Below are positions 27,801 through 37,126 of a DNA stretch of 64,000 nucleotides, piece after piece. Both the position numbers and the translations under genes were made by a program. The stretch is taken from assembly GCF_001750285.1 (NCBI RefSeq), contig NZ_MAMP01000024.1:434001-498000 (forward strand). The letters are read 5' to 3'. A model generated the notes under the pieces. It was not told the DNA's origin. It made no database searches and saw only the letters and a list, made by a program, of their open reading frames with translations. Every line of letters begins with the position of its first letter. The first letter of the stretch is position 1. This DNA comes from Domibacillus iocasae. GTDB lineage: Bacteria; Bacillota; Bacilli; Bacillales; Domibacillaceae.

Positions 27801-27876
27801 GGCTAAAGGCGCCTTCAGAGTGTAGACAAAGTCAGAAAGCGGACGTTTGTCAACAGCCTGAAGGCGGCTAAAGCCG
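27801..27876 (-). terminator. Long palindromic terminator/repeat after yhgE
   Basis: Arms GCCTTCAGAGTGTAGACAAA (27812-27831) and its near-perfect mirror at 27847-27866 enclose a 15-base loop. A copy of GGCTAAAG flanks each arm. On the minus strand it follows the yhgE stop and is followed by T8, so it can end yhgE transcription. The elaborate structure looks like an interspersed palindromic repeat recruited as a terminator. Confidence 0.6.
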
Positions 27877-27878
27877 CA

Positions 27879-30161
27879 TTATACAGCTTCAAGCCGTCTG
27901 TAGTGTTTTTTAAACTGGCCGCGGAAGTAAATCCCTGTCACCATAATATTAAACAAAGTAAATCCGATTAATACAGCGGCATTTTGCCACATAAACGCAT
28001 AATCACCGCTTGAAATGACAGCTCGGAATCCATTAATTGAGTATGCCATTGGCAGGACGCCTGTTAAATGCTGAAGCGCTTTTGGAATAAGCTCTAATGG
28101 GAATGTTCCGCCGCTTGCCGTTAATTGGCTGATCAAAATGAGGACAGCGATAAACCGCCCTGGGTTTCCCAGGATCGTTGCCAGCATTTGAATGAGTGTC
28201 ATAAACGATGCACTTGCGATAACCGCCAGCAGGAAGAACCGTGAAACACTTTGTACATCCAAATGGAGGACACCGAGCAAAAAGATCGATGCCGCCGCTG
28301 CCTGGCTTGCCCCGACAATTAAAAAGATGCCAAGCTTGCCCGCGTACCAGGAAAGTCCACTTTTTGGCTGTTCCGGCGGTTCTTTCAACGGAAAAATAAT
28401 AGTCAGCATAATGGCGCCCACAAATAATCCAAGCGACAGCATGTATGGAGCCATGCCGGTCCCGTAATTCGGCACTTCGTGAAACGACTTCTTATCCAAT
28501 TGGACCGGTTCTGCCATCATATCATATGTTCCATCATCCGCTTTGACGCCACCTGTTTCATCCGCTGCTTTTGACAGCTCTGCCTGAAGCTCTTTCGTTC
28601 CCTGCTCCAATTCTTTTGAGCCATCTGCAAGCTCCATTGACCCATTTGCAAGTTTTCCGGCTCCATCTGACAATTGATGTGATCCACCGGCCAGTTCATT
28701 TAATCCTCCTGAAAGCTCGCCTGCCCCTTTCGCAAGAGAATTCGCTCCTGTTTTGGCTTCCGCTGTTTTTTGGGTAATCGTTTCTAGGCCCGATACAAGA
28801 GCCTGCTCCCCTGACTGAAGTTCTTTTGCCCCATCATGCAGATTTCCCGCTCCTGCCGCAAGGTCAAAAAGTCCAGACTGAAGCTGCTCCTGACCGGATT
28901 GGATATCTTCAAGACCTGATGAAAGTGCCGCCACTTTGTCAGTCATTGTTCCTGAAACAGCTTTATTTAAATCATTTGCACCTGAGGCGATTTGGGTGCT
29001 TCCACCCTGCAATTCATCAAATCCGGATGAAATGCCGGCGTTTAATGTTTCTTGCTGTGCGGTCATTTCATTTTTCATTGTATTGAGCTCTTCTTCTGTC
29101 ATAACTTGCGACAGCACCGGCAATAGCTGCTCCATTTGTGCTTTTTGTGCCGCACTGATTTGGCTTTTCAGTTCTGTTTCAAACTGTTCCATACCAGTGT
29201 TTAAATCGTTGGCACCTGCGGCAATGGAAGCTGTGCCTTCCGCGAAGGCTGGTATTTGCTCACGGAATTGATCTACACCGTTTTTGGCTGCGGCTGTCCC
29301 GTCAATCAGCTTTGGCATATTTGTATTCGCCGACACTAAGCCATTTTGCAGTGCAGCTGCACCTGACACAAGCTGATCCGTTCCGTCCTGTAGCTGTCTG
29401 CCTCCCCCAGAAAGCTTCTTCTGGCCGTCTGAAAGCTGGTCGAGACCGTCTGAAAGCGCGGCTGCCCCATTAGCCACCTCTTTTGATCCCTCACTTGCCT
29501 GCTCAATGCCCGATGAAAACGAGACGGAACTGTCAGCAAGTGATTTAAGATTATTCTTTAATTCATTCGTTCCGTCTGTTATTTTCAAAGCACCTTCATC
29601 AAGCTTTTCGGCTCCTTCTTCCGCTTTCGTATAACCATCGCCCATTTTTTTAATCGTATCAAACATGGTTTCGGCGTATGTTTTCGTGACGTCTTTTTGA
29701 ATGGATGCACGTATTTCTTTCATCGCCGACTGGCCGATTTGGGAGGAGACAAAGTTATAGCTTTCATTTAGTGTATACATTAATTCAAGCTTTTCCGGCT
29801 TGTCGTCCATCAATGTCGTTGCGTTTTCTGAAAAGTCTTCAGGTATTTCAATCATCATATAGTATTCCTGCTGCTTTAAGCCGTCTAATGCATCTTGCTT
29901 TGTCACAATATGAAAGTCAAAATCATCGCTTTTTTTCAGTTCTTTTTTCAAGTCGTCCCCGACCGTCAGTTTTTCCCCTTCAAGCTCTGCTCCTTTATCA
30001 CTATTTACAACCGCTACCGGCAGCTCGTCTAAATGACCGTATGGATCCCAAAACGCCCATAAAAAAACACCGGAATACAAAAGCGGAATTAGCATAACCG
30101 CGATGACCGAAACAAGCAGCATCCGATTTTTCATGATTTTTTTTAATTCTTTCCACAACAT
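27879..30161 (-). CDS. yhgE: YhgE/Pip-family membrane protein (ABC-2 related)
   Basis: 760 residues. One N-terminal membrane helix, a long extracellular region (about 40-560), then five membrane helices of ABC-2 permease type. The extracellular part holds many LxxGxxxLxxG repeats (for example DGTDQLVSGAAALQNGL), predicted to form long coiled-coil-like rods, as in B. subtilis YhgE and the phage infection protein Pip. Relatives serve in phage adsorption or type VII-like secretion; here the role is unknown. TetR gene yhgD lies just upstream and a shared operator precedes both. ATG at 30161 follows TTTGGAGG. Confidence 0.9.
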   Translation of the reverse strand: MLWKELKKIMKNRMLLVSVIAVMLIPLLYSGVFLWAFWDPYGHLDELPVAVVNSDKGAELEGEKLTVGDDLKKELKKSDDFDFHIVTKQDALDGLKQQEYYMMIEIPEDFSENATTLMDDKPEKLELMYTLNESYNFVSSQIGQSAMKEIRASIQKDVTKTYAETMFDTIKKMGDGYTKAEEGAEKLDEGALKITDGTNELKNNLKSLADSSVSFSSGIEQASEGSKEVANGAAALSDGLDQLSDGQKKLSGGGRQLQDGTDQLVSGAAALQNGLVSANTNMPKLIDGTAAAKNGVDQFREQIPAFAEGTASIAAGANDLNTGMEQFETELKSQISAAQKAQMEQLLPVLSQVMTEEELNTMKNEMTAQQETLNAGISSGFDELQGGSTQIASGANDLNKAVSGTMTDKVAALSSGLEDIQSGQEQLQSGLFDLAAGAGNLHDGAKELQSGEQALVSGLETITQKTAEAKTGANSLAKGAGELSGGLNELAGGSHQLSDGAGKLANGSMELADGSKELEQGTKELQAELSKAADETGGVKADDGTYDMMAEPVQLDKKSFHEVPNYGTGMAPYMLSLGLFVGAIMLTIIFPLKEPPEQPKSGLSWYAGKLGIFLIVGASQAAAASIFLLGVLHLDVQSVSRFFLLAVIASASFMTLIQMLATILGNPGRFIAVLILISQLTASGGTFPLELIPKALQHLTGVLPMAYSINGFRAVISSGDYAFMWQNAAVLIGFTLFNIMVTGIYFRGQFKKHYRRLEAV

Positions 30162-30177
30162 TTTTATACCTCCAAAA

Positions 30178-30200
30178 TGACCATTTTGTTCATTTAGTCA
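30178..30200 (-). promoter_or_regulatory. Candidate YhgD operator upstream of yhgE
   Basis: A 23-base site with half sites TGACTA and TGGTCA (minus strand) separated by 11 bases, located 16 bases before the yhgE start. The same arrangement occurs upstream of yhgD. Confidence 0.6.
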
Positions 30201-30228
30201 TTTATTTTCAAAAAAGAAGGACTGGCCA

Positions 30229-30801
30229 CTATTGAGACAATCCTGTAAATACATATAGTTCAAACAATTTAGCAATTTCTTCTTTCGACAGCGCCCTGCC
30301 GCGCCGCTCCCAGTCCACTATGAGCGTGATGTACAGCTTCAGCATAACAAACGCGGCAATTTCAGGATCTGTTTTCTTTATTTCCTCCCGCTCCATTGCT
30401 TCTTTTGCCTGGGATGCAATATAACTGACAATCGCATCCTCCATTTTTCTCAACGCGTCTGCTGCGGCCGGTGTGCCCATTTCTTTTTCTTCCTGAAACA
30501 GCTTGACTGCAAGCTGATGTTTCGTGCGAAACGCCAGTATTTCAAATAACGCCCGGTGAACATTTTCATGAAAGGAGGAGCCTGGATCAATGACCGTCTC
30601 TGCCGCTTCTTTCATTTCCTGTATGAGTGTTCTCAAAATTTCTTCAAACAACTCTTCTTTATTTTTAAAAAACGTATAGATTGTTCCTTTGCCAACATTC
30701 GCTAGTTTCGCTACCTGATCCATTGTTGTTGCTTTATAACCAAACAGTGTGAATGATTTTGTTGCAGCTTCAATAATATCTTTTTTTCGCTCTGATGCCA
30801 T
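30229..30801 (-). CDS. yhgD: TetR/AcrR-family regulator YhgD
   Basis: 190 residues. N-terminal helix-turn-helix KKDIIEAATKSFTLFGYKATTMDQVAKLANVGKGTIYTFFKNKEELF, then an all-helical ligand domain. Pairing with yhgE and location after the hem genes match B. subtilis. ATG at 30801 follows GGGGGTG. Palindromic sites of identical geometry upstream of both yhgD and yhgE point to autoregulation and control of yhgE; the inducer is unknown. Confidence 0.9.
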   Translation of the reverse strand: MASERKKDIIEAATKSFTLFGYKATTMDQVAKLANVGKGTIYTFFKNKEELFEEILRTLIQEMKEAAETVIDPGSSFHENVHRALFEILAFRTKHQLAVKLFQEEKEMGTPAAADALRKMEDAIVSYIASQAKEAMEREEIKKTDPEIAAFVMLKLYITLIVDWERRGRALSKEEIAKLFELYVFTGLSQ

Positions 30802-30817
30802 GTAAACACCCCCACTT

Positions 30818-30840
30818 TGACCATAATAACATTTCAGTCA
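30818..30840 (-). promoter_or_regulatory. Candidate YhgD operator upstream of yhgD
   Basis: Half sites TGACTG and TGGTCA (minus strand) with an 11-base spacer, the same layout as at 30178-30200; the left half continues as AATGACT in both copies. Confidence 0.6.
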
Positions 30841-30889
30841 TTCCGTTCTAGCGATATTTTATGCCCGTTTCACTTTATTGTCAACACAA

Positions 30890-30916
30890 AAATCCCGTCG
30901 GAAGCCGACGGGATTT
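30890..30916 (-). terminator. Terminator after hemH
   Basis: Stem AAATCCCGTCGG / CCGACGGGATTT with an AAG loop and T-rich trailer on the minus strand, four bases past the hemH stop. It occupies the place where hemY follows in B. subtilis. Confidence 0.75.
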
Positions 30917-30919
30917 CGA

Positions 30920-31864
30920 TTATAATTTTCCTTCTTCTTTTAAATGCTTCATAACGATATCGCCAAGTGCTTCGATAAACTCGGGACGGGCATTTGGCAT
31001 TGGCGGACGATAGTAGCCGGCACCAATTTCATCCGTTACGACTTTGCATTCGTAGTCGTTATCAAATAATACTTCGAGATGATCGGCAACAAAACCGGCA
31101 GGCACGTACATAAATGCTTTATAGCCGTTTTGTTTATACAAGTCACGGGTTAAATCCTGAACGTCCGGTCCAATCCATGGCTCCGGTGTATTGCCGGCAC
31201 TTTGCCAGCCGACGGTGTACCGTTCCACACCAGCGGCTCCTGCAAGCAAGTCTGCTGTTTCTTTTAGCTGCTGCGGATACGGGTCGCCAGCTGCGATAAT
31301 TTTTTCCGGCAGGCTGTGCGCGGAAACAATCAATACGAATGCTTCTTTTTCTTCGTCTGTCATCGTCTCGACTGTTGCTTGAATTCGATCCGCCCAATAT
31401 TGAATAAATTTCGGCTCATGGTACCAGCTTTCAATCGAAGTAATTGATGGCCCATCAATTTTGGCGGATTCTTCTGCCGCGCGTCCATTATACGACTTCA
31501 CGCTGAACGTGGAGAAATGCGGAGCAAGCACAATTGAAACAGCTTCTTCAATGCCATCCTGTTTCATTTGATGAACTGCATCTTCAATAAATGGTTCAAT
31601 GTGTTTTAAGCCGATATACAGCTTAAATTCAATGTCCTGCTGCATCTTGTTTAGAAAGTCAGTCAACCCTTGCGCCTGTTCTTCAGTAATTTTTGCAAGC
31701 GGTGAAATACCGCCAATCGCTTCGTAACGGCTTCTTAAATCTTCCAGCGCTTCATCTGAAGGCTTTCGGCCGTGACGAATATGTGTGTAATAGCGCTCAA
31801 TATCTTCTTCCTTATAAGGGGTTCCGTACGCCATAACAAGAAGACCCATCGTTTTTTTCGCCAT
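30920..31864 (-). CDS. hemH: Coproporphyrin III ferrochelatase (CpfC, HemH)
   Basis: 314 residues, matching Gram-positive monomeric ferrochelatases (310 in B. subtilis). It inserts Fe2+ into the porphyrin; in Firmicutes the substrate is coproporphyrin III. Key residues: His in [11 protein letters not shown] and Glu in [16 protein letters not shown] at 31864 has GAGGTGGG upstream. Follows hemE with a 77-base gap. The oxidase gene hemY that normally comes next is absent. Confidence 0.95.
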   Translation of the reverse strand: MAKKTMGLLVMAYGTPYKEEDIERYYTHIRHGRKPSDEALEDLRSRYEAIGGISPLAKITEEQAQGLTDFLNKMQQDIEFKLYIGLKHIEPFIEDAVHQMKQDGIEEAVSIVLAPHFSTFSVKSYNGRAAEESAKIDGPSITSIESWYHEPKFIQYWADRIQATVETMTDEEKEAFVLIVSAHSLPEKIIAAGDPYPQQLKETADLLAGAAGVERYTVGWQSAGNTPEPWIGPDVQDLTRDLYKQNGYKAFMYVPAGFVADHLEVLFDNDYECKVVTDEIGAGYYRPPMPNARPEFIEALGDIVMKHLKEEGKL

Positions 31865-31941
31865 GCTAATCCCACCTCATTTAATTCATTGTTTCGTCTG
31901 TATTGTGCTACGAAATAAAAATGTGTTCAAAAGGGAACTGT

Positions 31942-32973
31942 TTATTTTGATGTATACTCATGAATAAATGCTGTCAAACGCTTGAGCGTATCCGGATTCA
32001 CTTCCGGGAATACACCATGTCCAAGGTTGAAAATATGACCGGGCGACGCCAATCCCTGATCCAAAATGGCTTTTGCACGCTCCTCAATTACATTCCAGGG
32101 AGCCAGTAAAATGGACGGGTCAAGATTCCCCTGTAATGTCTTCGTCAAGCCCATTTTCCGCGCTTCTGAAATCTGCATGCGCCAATCCAAACCAACAACG
32201 TCAAGCGGCAGGTCGTGCCACTCTTGCGCCAAATGGCTCGCGCCGACACCAAACATAATAAGCGGCACATTTTCGGAACGCAGCTCACTAAAAATGTGTT
32301 CCATGACGGGTTTAATAAATGTCCGGTAATCGGACACATTTAACGCACCCACCCATGAATCAAAAATTTGTACGGCTTTAGCGCCCGCTTTTACTTGAGA
32401 GCGCACGTATGTAATCGTCATATCCGCCAATTTATCCATTAACGCAAACCACGCTTTTGGCTCCGCGTACATAAAAGCTTTCGTTTTATTGTAATTTTTT
32501 GATGGACCGCCTTCGATCATGTAGCTGGCTAGCGTAAATGGTGCGCCCGCAAATCCAATCAGCGGCACATTGAGCTGTTCTTCTGTTAAGAGACGAATCG
32601 TTTCAAGTACATATGGCACGTCGCTTTCCGGATCAATTTCACCGAGCTTCTCCACATCCTGCATCGAACGGATTGGATTATCAATAACCGGACCGATGCC
32701 GGATTTAATGTCCACGTCCACACCGATGGAAGGAAGGGGTGTCATAATGTCTTTATATAAAATCGCCGCATCGACGTCGTACTGCTCCACCGGCAGACGC
32801 GTCACATAAGCGCAAATTTCCGGCTGATGGGTAATTTCAAACAAAGAATATTTCTCTTTCAGCTTCCGGTATTCCGGCTGCGAGCGTCCTGCCTGACGCA
32901 TGTACCAGACCGGCGTATAATCTGTTTGTTCGCCCCGCGCCGCTTTTAAAAATGTATCGTTCAATTGCCTCAT
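31942..32973 (-). CDS. hemE: Uroporphyrinogen decarboxylase
   Basis: 343 residues. Converts uroporphyrinogen III to coproporphyrinogen III by removing four carboxyl groups. Substrate-binding residues are seen in [16 protein letters not shown] near the N-terminus and in [17 protein letters not shown]; the C-terminus has [14 protein letters not shown]. Start ATG at 32973; ribosome site GAAAGGTGG is somewhat distant. First gene of the hemE-hemH unit, divergent from hmoB. Confidence 0.95.
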   Translation of the reverse strand: MRQLNDTFLKAARGEQTDYTPVWYMRQAGRSQPEYRKLKEKYSLFEITHQPEICAYVTRLPVEQYDVDAAILYKDIMTPLPSIGVDVDIKSGIGPVIDNPIRSMQDVEKLGEIDPESDVPYVLETIRLLTEEQLNVPLIGFAGAPFTLASYMIEGGPSKNYNKTKAFMYAEPKAWFALMDKLADMTITYVRSQVKAGAKAVQIFDSWVGALNVSDYRTFIKPVMEHIFSELRSENVPLIMFGVGASHLAQEWHDLPLDVVGLDWRMQISEARKMGLTKTLQGNLDPSILLAPWNVIEERAKAILDQGLASPGHIFNLGHGVFPEVNPDTLKRLTAFIHEYTSK

Positions 32974-33144
32974 ATGAATTGAGTGCCACCTTTCAATTAG
33001 GACAGATTAGAATCACTATTGATTATTATAGCCTACCCTCTCATACTTTTCACTAAAAGGATGTGTTGTTCGCAAATTTGCCAAACGAATGTGTTGAAAT
33101 TGGAAAGAAGGGTAGAAAAAAAGATATACTATTACTAGAGGTGA

Positions 33145-33660
<516 letters not shown>

Positions 33661-33697
33661 AAGCCACGGGATGGTCATCCATCCCGTGGCTTTATTT
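33661..33697 (+). terminator. Terminator after hmoB
   Basis: 15-bp stem AAAGCCACGGGATGG / CCATCCCGTGGCTTT with TCAT loop, then TATTT. Confidence 0.8.
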
Positions 33698-33818
33698 AGT
33701 AGATTTATGATTTGACTGCACGATCTGCCTGTTCAGCAAAAAAGCAATGAAGAAAAATACACCTTAAAACAGTAAATAAAATAAAACACATCAAATTTCC
33801 AGCCAGCAGCTTCTGCAC
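33692..33818 (-). pseudogene. Possible frameshifted small membrane protein gene
   Basis: From GTG at 33818 a frame reads VQKLLAGNLMCFILFTVL, then meets a frameshift; removing one A from the AA at the shift point continues as GVFFFIAFLLNRQIVQSN to a stop at 33692. The joined product (about 42 residues) would be one clean membrane helix with short tails. Unshifted, the frame ends after 37 residues. The length is 3n+1. There is no strong ribosome site, so this may be a relic or chance. Confidence 0.3.
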
Positions 33819-33880
33819 CTCTATTTCTTTACCAATGCAGCATGATCATTTACCTGCATCTATACTCAAGAATACACAGC

Positions 33881-35089
33881 TTAAAAGTGGTACATTTTTT
33901 TTAGTCTTGACGGTGCGTACACCCAAATAAAAAAAAGAGTAAACGCAACAGAAGCGGATAAGACAAGTGCGCCTTCTATGATTCCGGCTGTTAATGCTGA
34001 GGCGCCAAACACAATGGATTCGATTAGCAGCACACGCATAAGAAGATGCTGTACTGCTTTTTGTTTCCCTTCCTCACCTTCCGGATAAAGCTGCGGCCAA
34101 ATAATGTGCCCATGCCGCATCGAAATCGGCAGCAGTTGAAAACCGGTTAAATACAAAAACAGCAGCGCAGCAATCAGCTGAACTGGCATCAATCCACTAA
34201 AAGCGATAATAAGCGCCCCGATCACTGTCAGCCGAATGTACAATCCAATATACTCATTCATGCGCACAAACGTCCGGTGAAGCAAATAAGTGTATGTTCC
34301 TTTACCCGGACCTGGCAGCAGCCCGTCAAGCCACTCACGGCGCTTTGCCGTTCCGCGTAAGTGCGGAACATCGGTGAACATGTTTGCCAGCCGGTAAAAA
34401 GCAGCCATTCTCTTTTCTTCCAGCTCGGCCAGCAGTTCCCATTTTAATGGTCTGTTTCCAATGCGTCCCATGTAATAAATCCAAAAAACCATGAACAGGA
34501 CAGCAATTCCGGCTAATGCATACTCTAATGAAAAAACGGCAAACAAAAAAGCGCTGTTTAAAAGCAGCCGCACTGCCATATCACCGATTCTCACATCATT
34601 CGACGGCACATTCAGCGCTTCAAGCCGGCAAAATAGATTCCATATCTTTGCCGCCAGAACAGCGCCTAAAAACATAAAAAAACTGCCAAATCCGGTCTCT
34701 TCCGCCTTCGCATACATCGGCATTGCAAAAGCCAAAAGAGCAATTAAAAGATAGCTTTGTGCTGCGAAGCTCGTCCAGACTGCTTTTTGCATGTAAGGCT
34801 TCATTTCACTTTCAAGCGGCAGCAAATAAACGGTATCCGGCTGTTTTATGTATGTGTAAACAGGACTCCACATAATAACAACCCCTAAAGCAGCCGCCAT
34901 GATCATCGGCGCCGGGAAGGTCCCATCAATTGTTTCCACCCAGCCGCTGTAATAATACAAAAGCGCGCCAAGCGCAAATACGAGCACAAACAGCAGATGG
35001 TCATTCAGCATATAGCGTGTATATTTACGAATTTCCGCATAATAAGCCGTAGCACGTTCTTTAAACAGAGTATTTGCTGAAAACTTCAT
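33881..35089 (-). CDS. ecsB: ABC transporter permease EcsB
   Basis: 402 residues with about eight to ten membrane helices in pairs, lacking a classical permease signature, as in EcsB of B. subtilis (408). With EcsA it forms an ABC system needed for protein secretion, competence and intramembrane protease activity in B. subtilis, and for folate or peptide-related export in other Firmicutes; the true substrate is unsettled. ATG at 35089 overlaps the ecsA stop by four bases. ecsC, normally the next gene, is not here but at 62.1 kb. Confidence 0.93.
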   Translation of the reverse strand: MKFSANTLFKERATAYYAEIRKYTRYMLNDHLLFVLVFALGALLYYYSGWVETIDGTFPAPMIMAAALGVVIMWSPVYTYIKQPDTVYLLPLESEMKPYMQKAVWTSFAAQSYLLIALLAFAMPMYAKAEETGFGSFFMFLGAVLAAKIWNLFCRLEALNVPSNDVRIGDMAVRLLLNSAFLFAVFSLEYALAGIAVLFMVFWIYYMGRIGNRPLKWELLAELEEKRMAAFYRLANMFTDVPHLRGTAKRREWLDGLLPGPGKGTYTYLLHRTFVRMNEYIGLYIRLTVIGALIIAFSGLMPVQLIAALLFLYLTGFQLLPISMRHGHIIWPQLYPEGEEGKQKAVQHLLMRVLLIESIVFGASALTAGIIEGALVLSASVAFTLFFIWVYAPSRLKKMYHF

Positions 35090-35823
35090 AGCACCGCTTC
35101 CTTCGTCAGTTCCACATAAATATCATCGAGCGCGGCATCCGGCATATGAAAATCACGACGCAGTTCACCCATTGTCCCTTTTGCTCGTACACGTCCTTCG
35201 TGCAGAATAATAAACCTGTCACAATATTTTTCAGCTGTTGCTAAAATATGAGTCGACATTAAAATACCGGCGCCGCTTTTTTTCATCTTATTCATTAAAT
35301 CAAGCAGGGACCGAATGCCAAGTGGATCCAGGCCGACAAACGGTTCATCAATAATGTATAAAGGCGGCTCTGTTAAAAAAGCGCCCATAATCATCACTTT
35401 TTGTTTCATTCCTTTTGAAAAATGAGCTGGGAACCATTTCATTTTTGCGTCAAGACGGAATTCCTTTAAAAGCGGACCGATGCGCTGCTCATATTCTGCT
35501 TCCGACAAGCCATATGCCATCGCCGTTAAACGCATATGCTCTTCAAGCGTGAGCTCATCATAAAGCACAGGTGTTTCCGGTACAAACGAAAACTGGCGCC
35601 GATAATCGGATGGGCTTTGTTTGAGCGTCATTCCATTGATCGTGACGCTTCCTTTTGATGGCTCCATTAAACCTATAATGTGCTTGATCGCCGTACTTTT
35701 GCCGGCACCATTTAAGCCAATGAGGCCGACAAGTTCGCTTTTGCCGACCTCAAATGAGACGTCGTGCAAAACCGGCTTACGTGTATATCCACCGGTAACA
35801 TTTTCCACAGATAATAATGACAT
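35086..35823 (-). CDS. ecsA: ABC transporter ATPase EcsA
   Basis: 245 residues. Walker A GLNGAGKST, Q-loop FSFVPETP, signature HFSKGMKQKVMIMG, Walker B LYIIDEPFVGLDP and H-loop MSTHIL. It powers EcsB. Divergent from hit, exactly the arrangement in B. subtilis. ATG at 35823 has GAAAGGACG upstream. Confidence 0.95.
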   Translation of the reverse strand: MSLLSVENVTGGYTRKPVLHDVSFEVGKSELVGLIGLNGAGKSTAIKHIIGLMEPSKGSVTINGMTLKQSPSDYRRQFSFVPETPVLYDELTLEEHMRLTAMAYGLSEAEYEQRIGPLLKEFRLDAKMKWFPAHFSKGMKQKVMIMGAFLTEPPLYIIDEPFVGLDPLGIRSLLDLMNKMKKSGAGILMSTHILATAEKYCDRFIILHEGRVRAKGTMGELRRDFHMPDAALDDIYVELTKEAVL

Positions 35824-35950
35824 TCGAAAACGTCCTTTCTTCTAAATCGTTACACGTATCATATCAAAATTATGCCTGCTGCACATAGTTCCCTGCACCC
35901 TGAATATATGCTACACTTTTCATACCAATAAATAAAAGGAGTGCTGGATA

Positions 35951-36361
35951 ATGGATAGCTGTATTTTTTGTAAAATTGTAAATGGAGACATTCCGTCCGC
36001 AAAAGTATATGAAGATGACAATGTATACGCCTTTTTAGACATTAGCCAAGTAACAAAAGGCCACACACTTGTTATTCCAAAAGTACATAATGAAAATATT
36101 TTCAAACTGGATGCAGGGGTCGCTGGTCCATTGTTTGAATCAGTGAAAAAAGTGGCTGGTGCAATTCAATCCGCTTTTTCACCAAAAGGATTGAATTTAT
36201 TAAATAACAACGGAGAAACAGCCGGGCAGACCGTTTTCCATTACCATATCCATTTAATTCCACGCTACGGATCAGACGACGGCTTCCATCCGGTTTTTAA
36301 AGAAAACAACGGCGGCCATGATCTTGCTGGCATCGCCGCTGAGATCCAGTCTCATCTGTAA
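35951..36361 (+). CDS. hit: HIT-family nucleotide hydrolase (Hit)
   Basis: 136 residues. The histidine triad is HYHIHLIPR; the N-terminal CIFCKI pair plus downstream His residues can bind zinc. HIT enzymes split nucleoside phosphoramidates and related conjugates. ATG at 35951 follows AAAGGAG. Divergent from ecsA as in B. subtilis. Its last ten bases overlap a small gene on the opposite strand. Confidence 0.93.
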   Translation: MDSCIFCKIVNGDIPSAKVYEDDNVYAFLDISQVTKGHTLVIPKVHNENIFKLDAGVAGPLFESVKKVAGAIQSAFSPKGLNLLNNNGETAGQTVFHYHIHLIPRYGSDDGFHPVFKENNGGHDLAGIAAEIQSHL

Positions 36362-36528
36362 GAAAGCAGTAAAGCTGCTGCGAGCGAAAGTATACTTATG
36401 AAACCAAACTGGCCGGCTTTTTTTTTCAATAAGCGATTCTCACTTTTTCGGGCTTCTTTCATATGGTACAGCATGCTCGTAAATAATATAAAACTGCTTG
36501 ATAATAAAGCAAAAATAAACCCTTGCAT
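36352..36528 (-). CDS. Small two-helix membrane protein, 58 aa
   Basis: ATG at 36528 opens a 58-residue frame: membrane helix about 3-20 (FIFALLSSSFILFTSML), a basic loop (HMKEARKSENRLLKKKAGQ) and a second helix about 41-56. The positive loop predicts both ends outside. GAAGGGA upstream is a fair ribosome site. It tail-overlaps hit by ten bases. No family recognised; it is absent from the expected B. subtilis order hit-yhaH. Confidence 0.6.
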   Translation of the reverse strand: MQGFIFALLSSSFILFTSMLYHMKEARKSENRLLKKKAGQFGFISILSLAAALLLSYR

Positions 36529-36549
36529 ACCATCAATCCCTTCTCATAC

Positions 36550-36575
36550 GTTTGTTTGATAGTCTTTTCGGGAAC
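36550..36575 (+). promoter_or_regulatory. Candidate sigma-B promoter for yhaH
   Basis: GTTTGT, 14-base spacer, GGGAAC, agreeing with the general-stress consensus (GTTT-N12-15-GGGWAW). It lies 49 bases before the yhaH start. Confidence 0.5.
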
Positions 36576-36623
36576 GATATCATATATATGTATGCAAACA
36601 ACAATGAATAATGAGGTGAAAAA

Positions 36624-36995
36624 ATGAATAAAAAAGCATTTTTTACAGGTGTTGCAGCTGGTCTTGCAGCCGGTGCTTCCGCTGCGCTATTAAACGCGCC
36701 AGCAAGTGGCCGGGCCACACGGGCAAATTTGAAAGACAAGCAAGTATCCGCTAAACTGACCGCGATGGAAATTAAAGATAACGCGGGTCAAGTAAAAGAA
36801 TCCGTAAAGCGTCTTGTTGAAACAGCAAAACAAGAAGTCCCGGATAAAGTCAATAGTATTAAAGTAAATGCTGCGCTTTGGAAAGAAAGTATTGAACCGA
36901 ATGTTCAAACCCTTCAAAAAGAAATCACTCATATTCAAAAAACGGTGGAAGATTTACAGGAAAGCCTGCCGCAGCCGCCTGCATCGGGCAAATAA
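36624..36995 (+). CDS. yhaH: YtxH-domain protein YhaH
   Basis: 123 residues. An N-terminal Gly/Ala-rich membrane helix (FFTGVAAGLAAGASAALLNAPASGR, about 5-30) carries the YtxH signature, followed by a long amphipathic helical region (about 40-115) rich in K, E and V. Proteins of this type are often general-stress induced. ATG at 36624 follows ATGAGGTG. Position between hit and hpr matches B. subtilis YhaH. Confidence 0.85.
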   Translation: MNKKAFFTGVAAGLAAGASAALLNAPASGRATRANLKDKQVSAKLTAMEIKDNAGQVKESVKRLVETAKQEVPDKVNSIKVNAALWKESIEPNVQTLQKEITHIQKTVEDLQESLPQPPASGK

Positions 36996-37033
36996 AAAAT
37001 ACACAGAAGATTTTTTTCTTCTGTGTATTTTTT
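36994..37033 (+). terminator. Terminator after yhaH
   Basis: 16-bp stem AAAAAATACACAGAAG / CTTCTGTGTATTTTTT with a T-rich loop. Confidence 0.8.
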
Positions 37034-37126
37034 ATTTTTCAGCTTATTCTAAATTTTTGCGAATTTACCCTTTCTATTTTTTTATTTTATTGGCATAATA
37101 TAAATCAATAAAGTAATAGATTTGAG

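Noticed and set aside
28936-29271. 111-codon plus-strand frame opposite yhgE
   Set aside because: Mirror of the repetitive LxxG coding region; Ser/Ala/Cys-rich composition is an artefact of the repeats.
27879-30161. Tandem DNA repeat array in yhgE
   Set aside because: The repetition is at the protein level (LxxG heptad-like repeats known in YhgE/Pip proteins), not a DNA tandem array or CRISPR.
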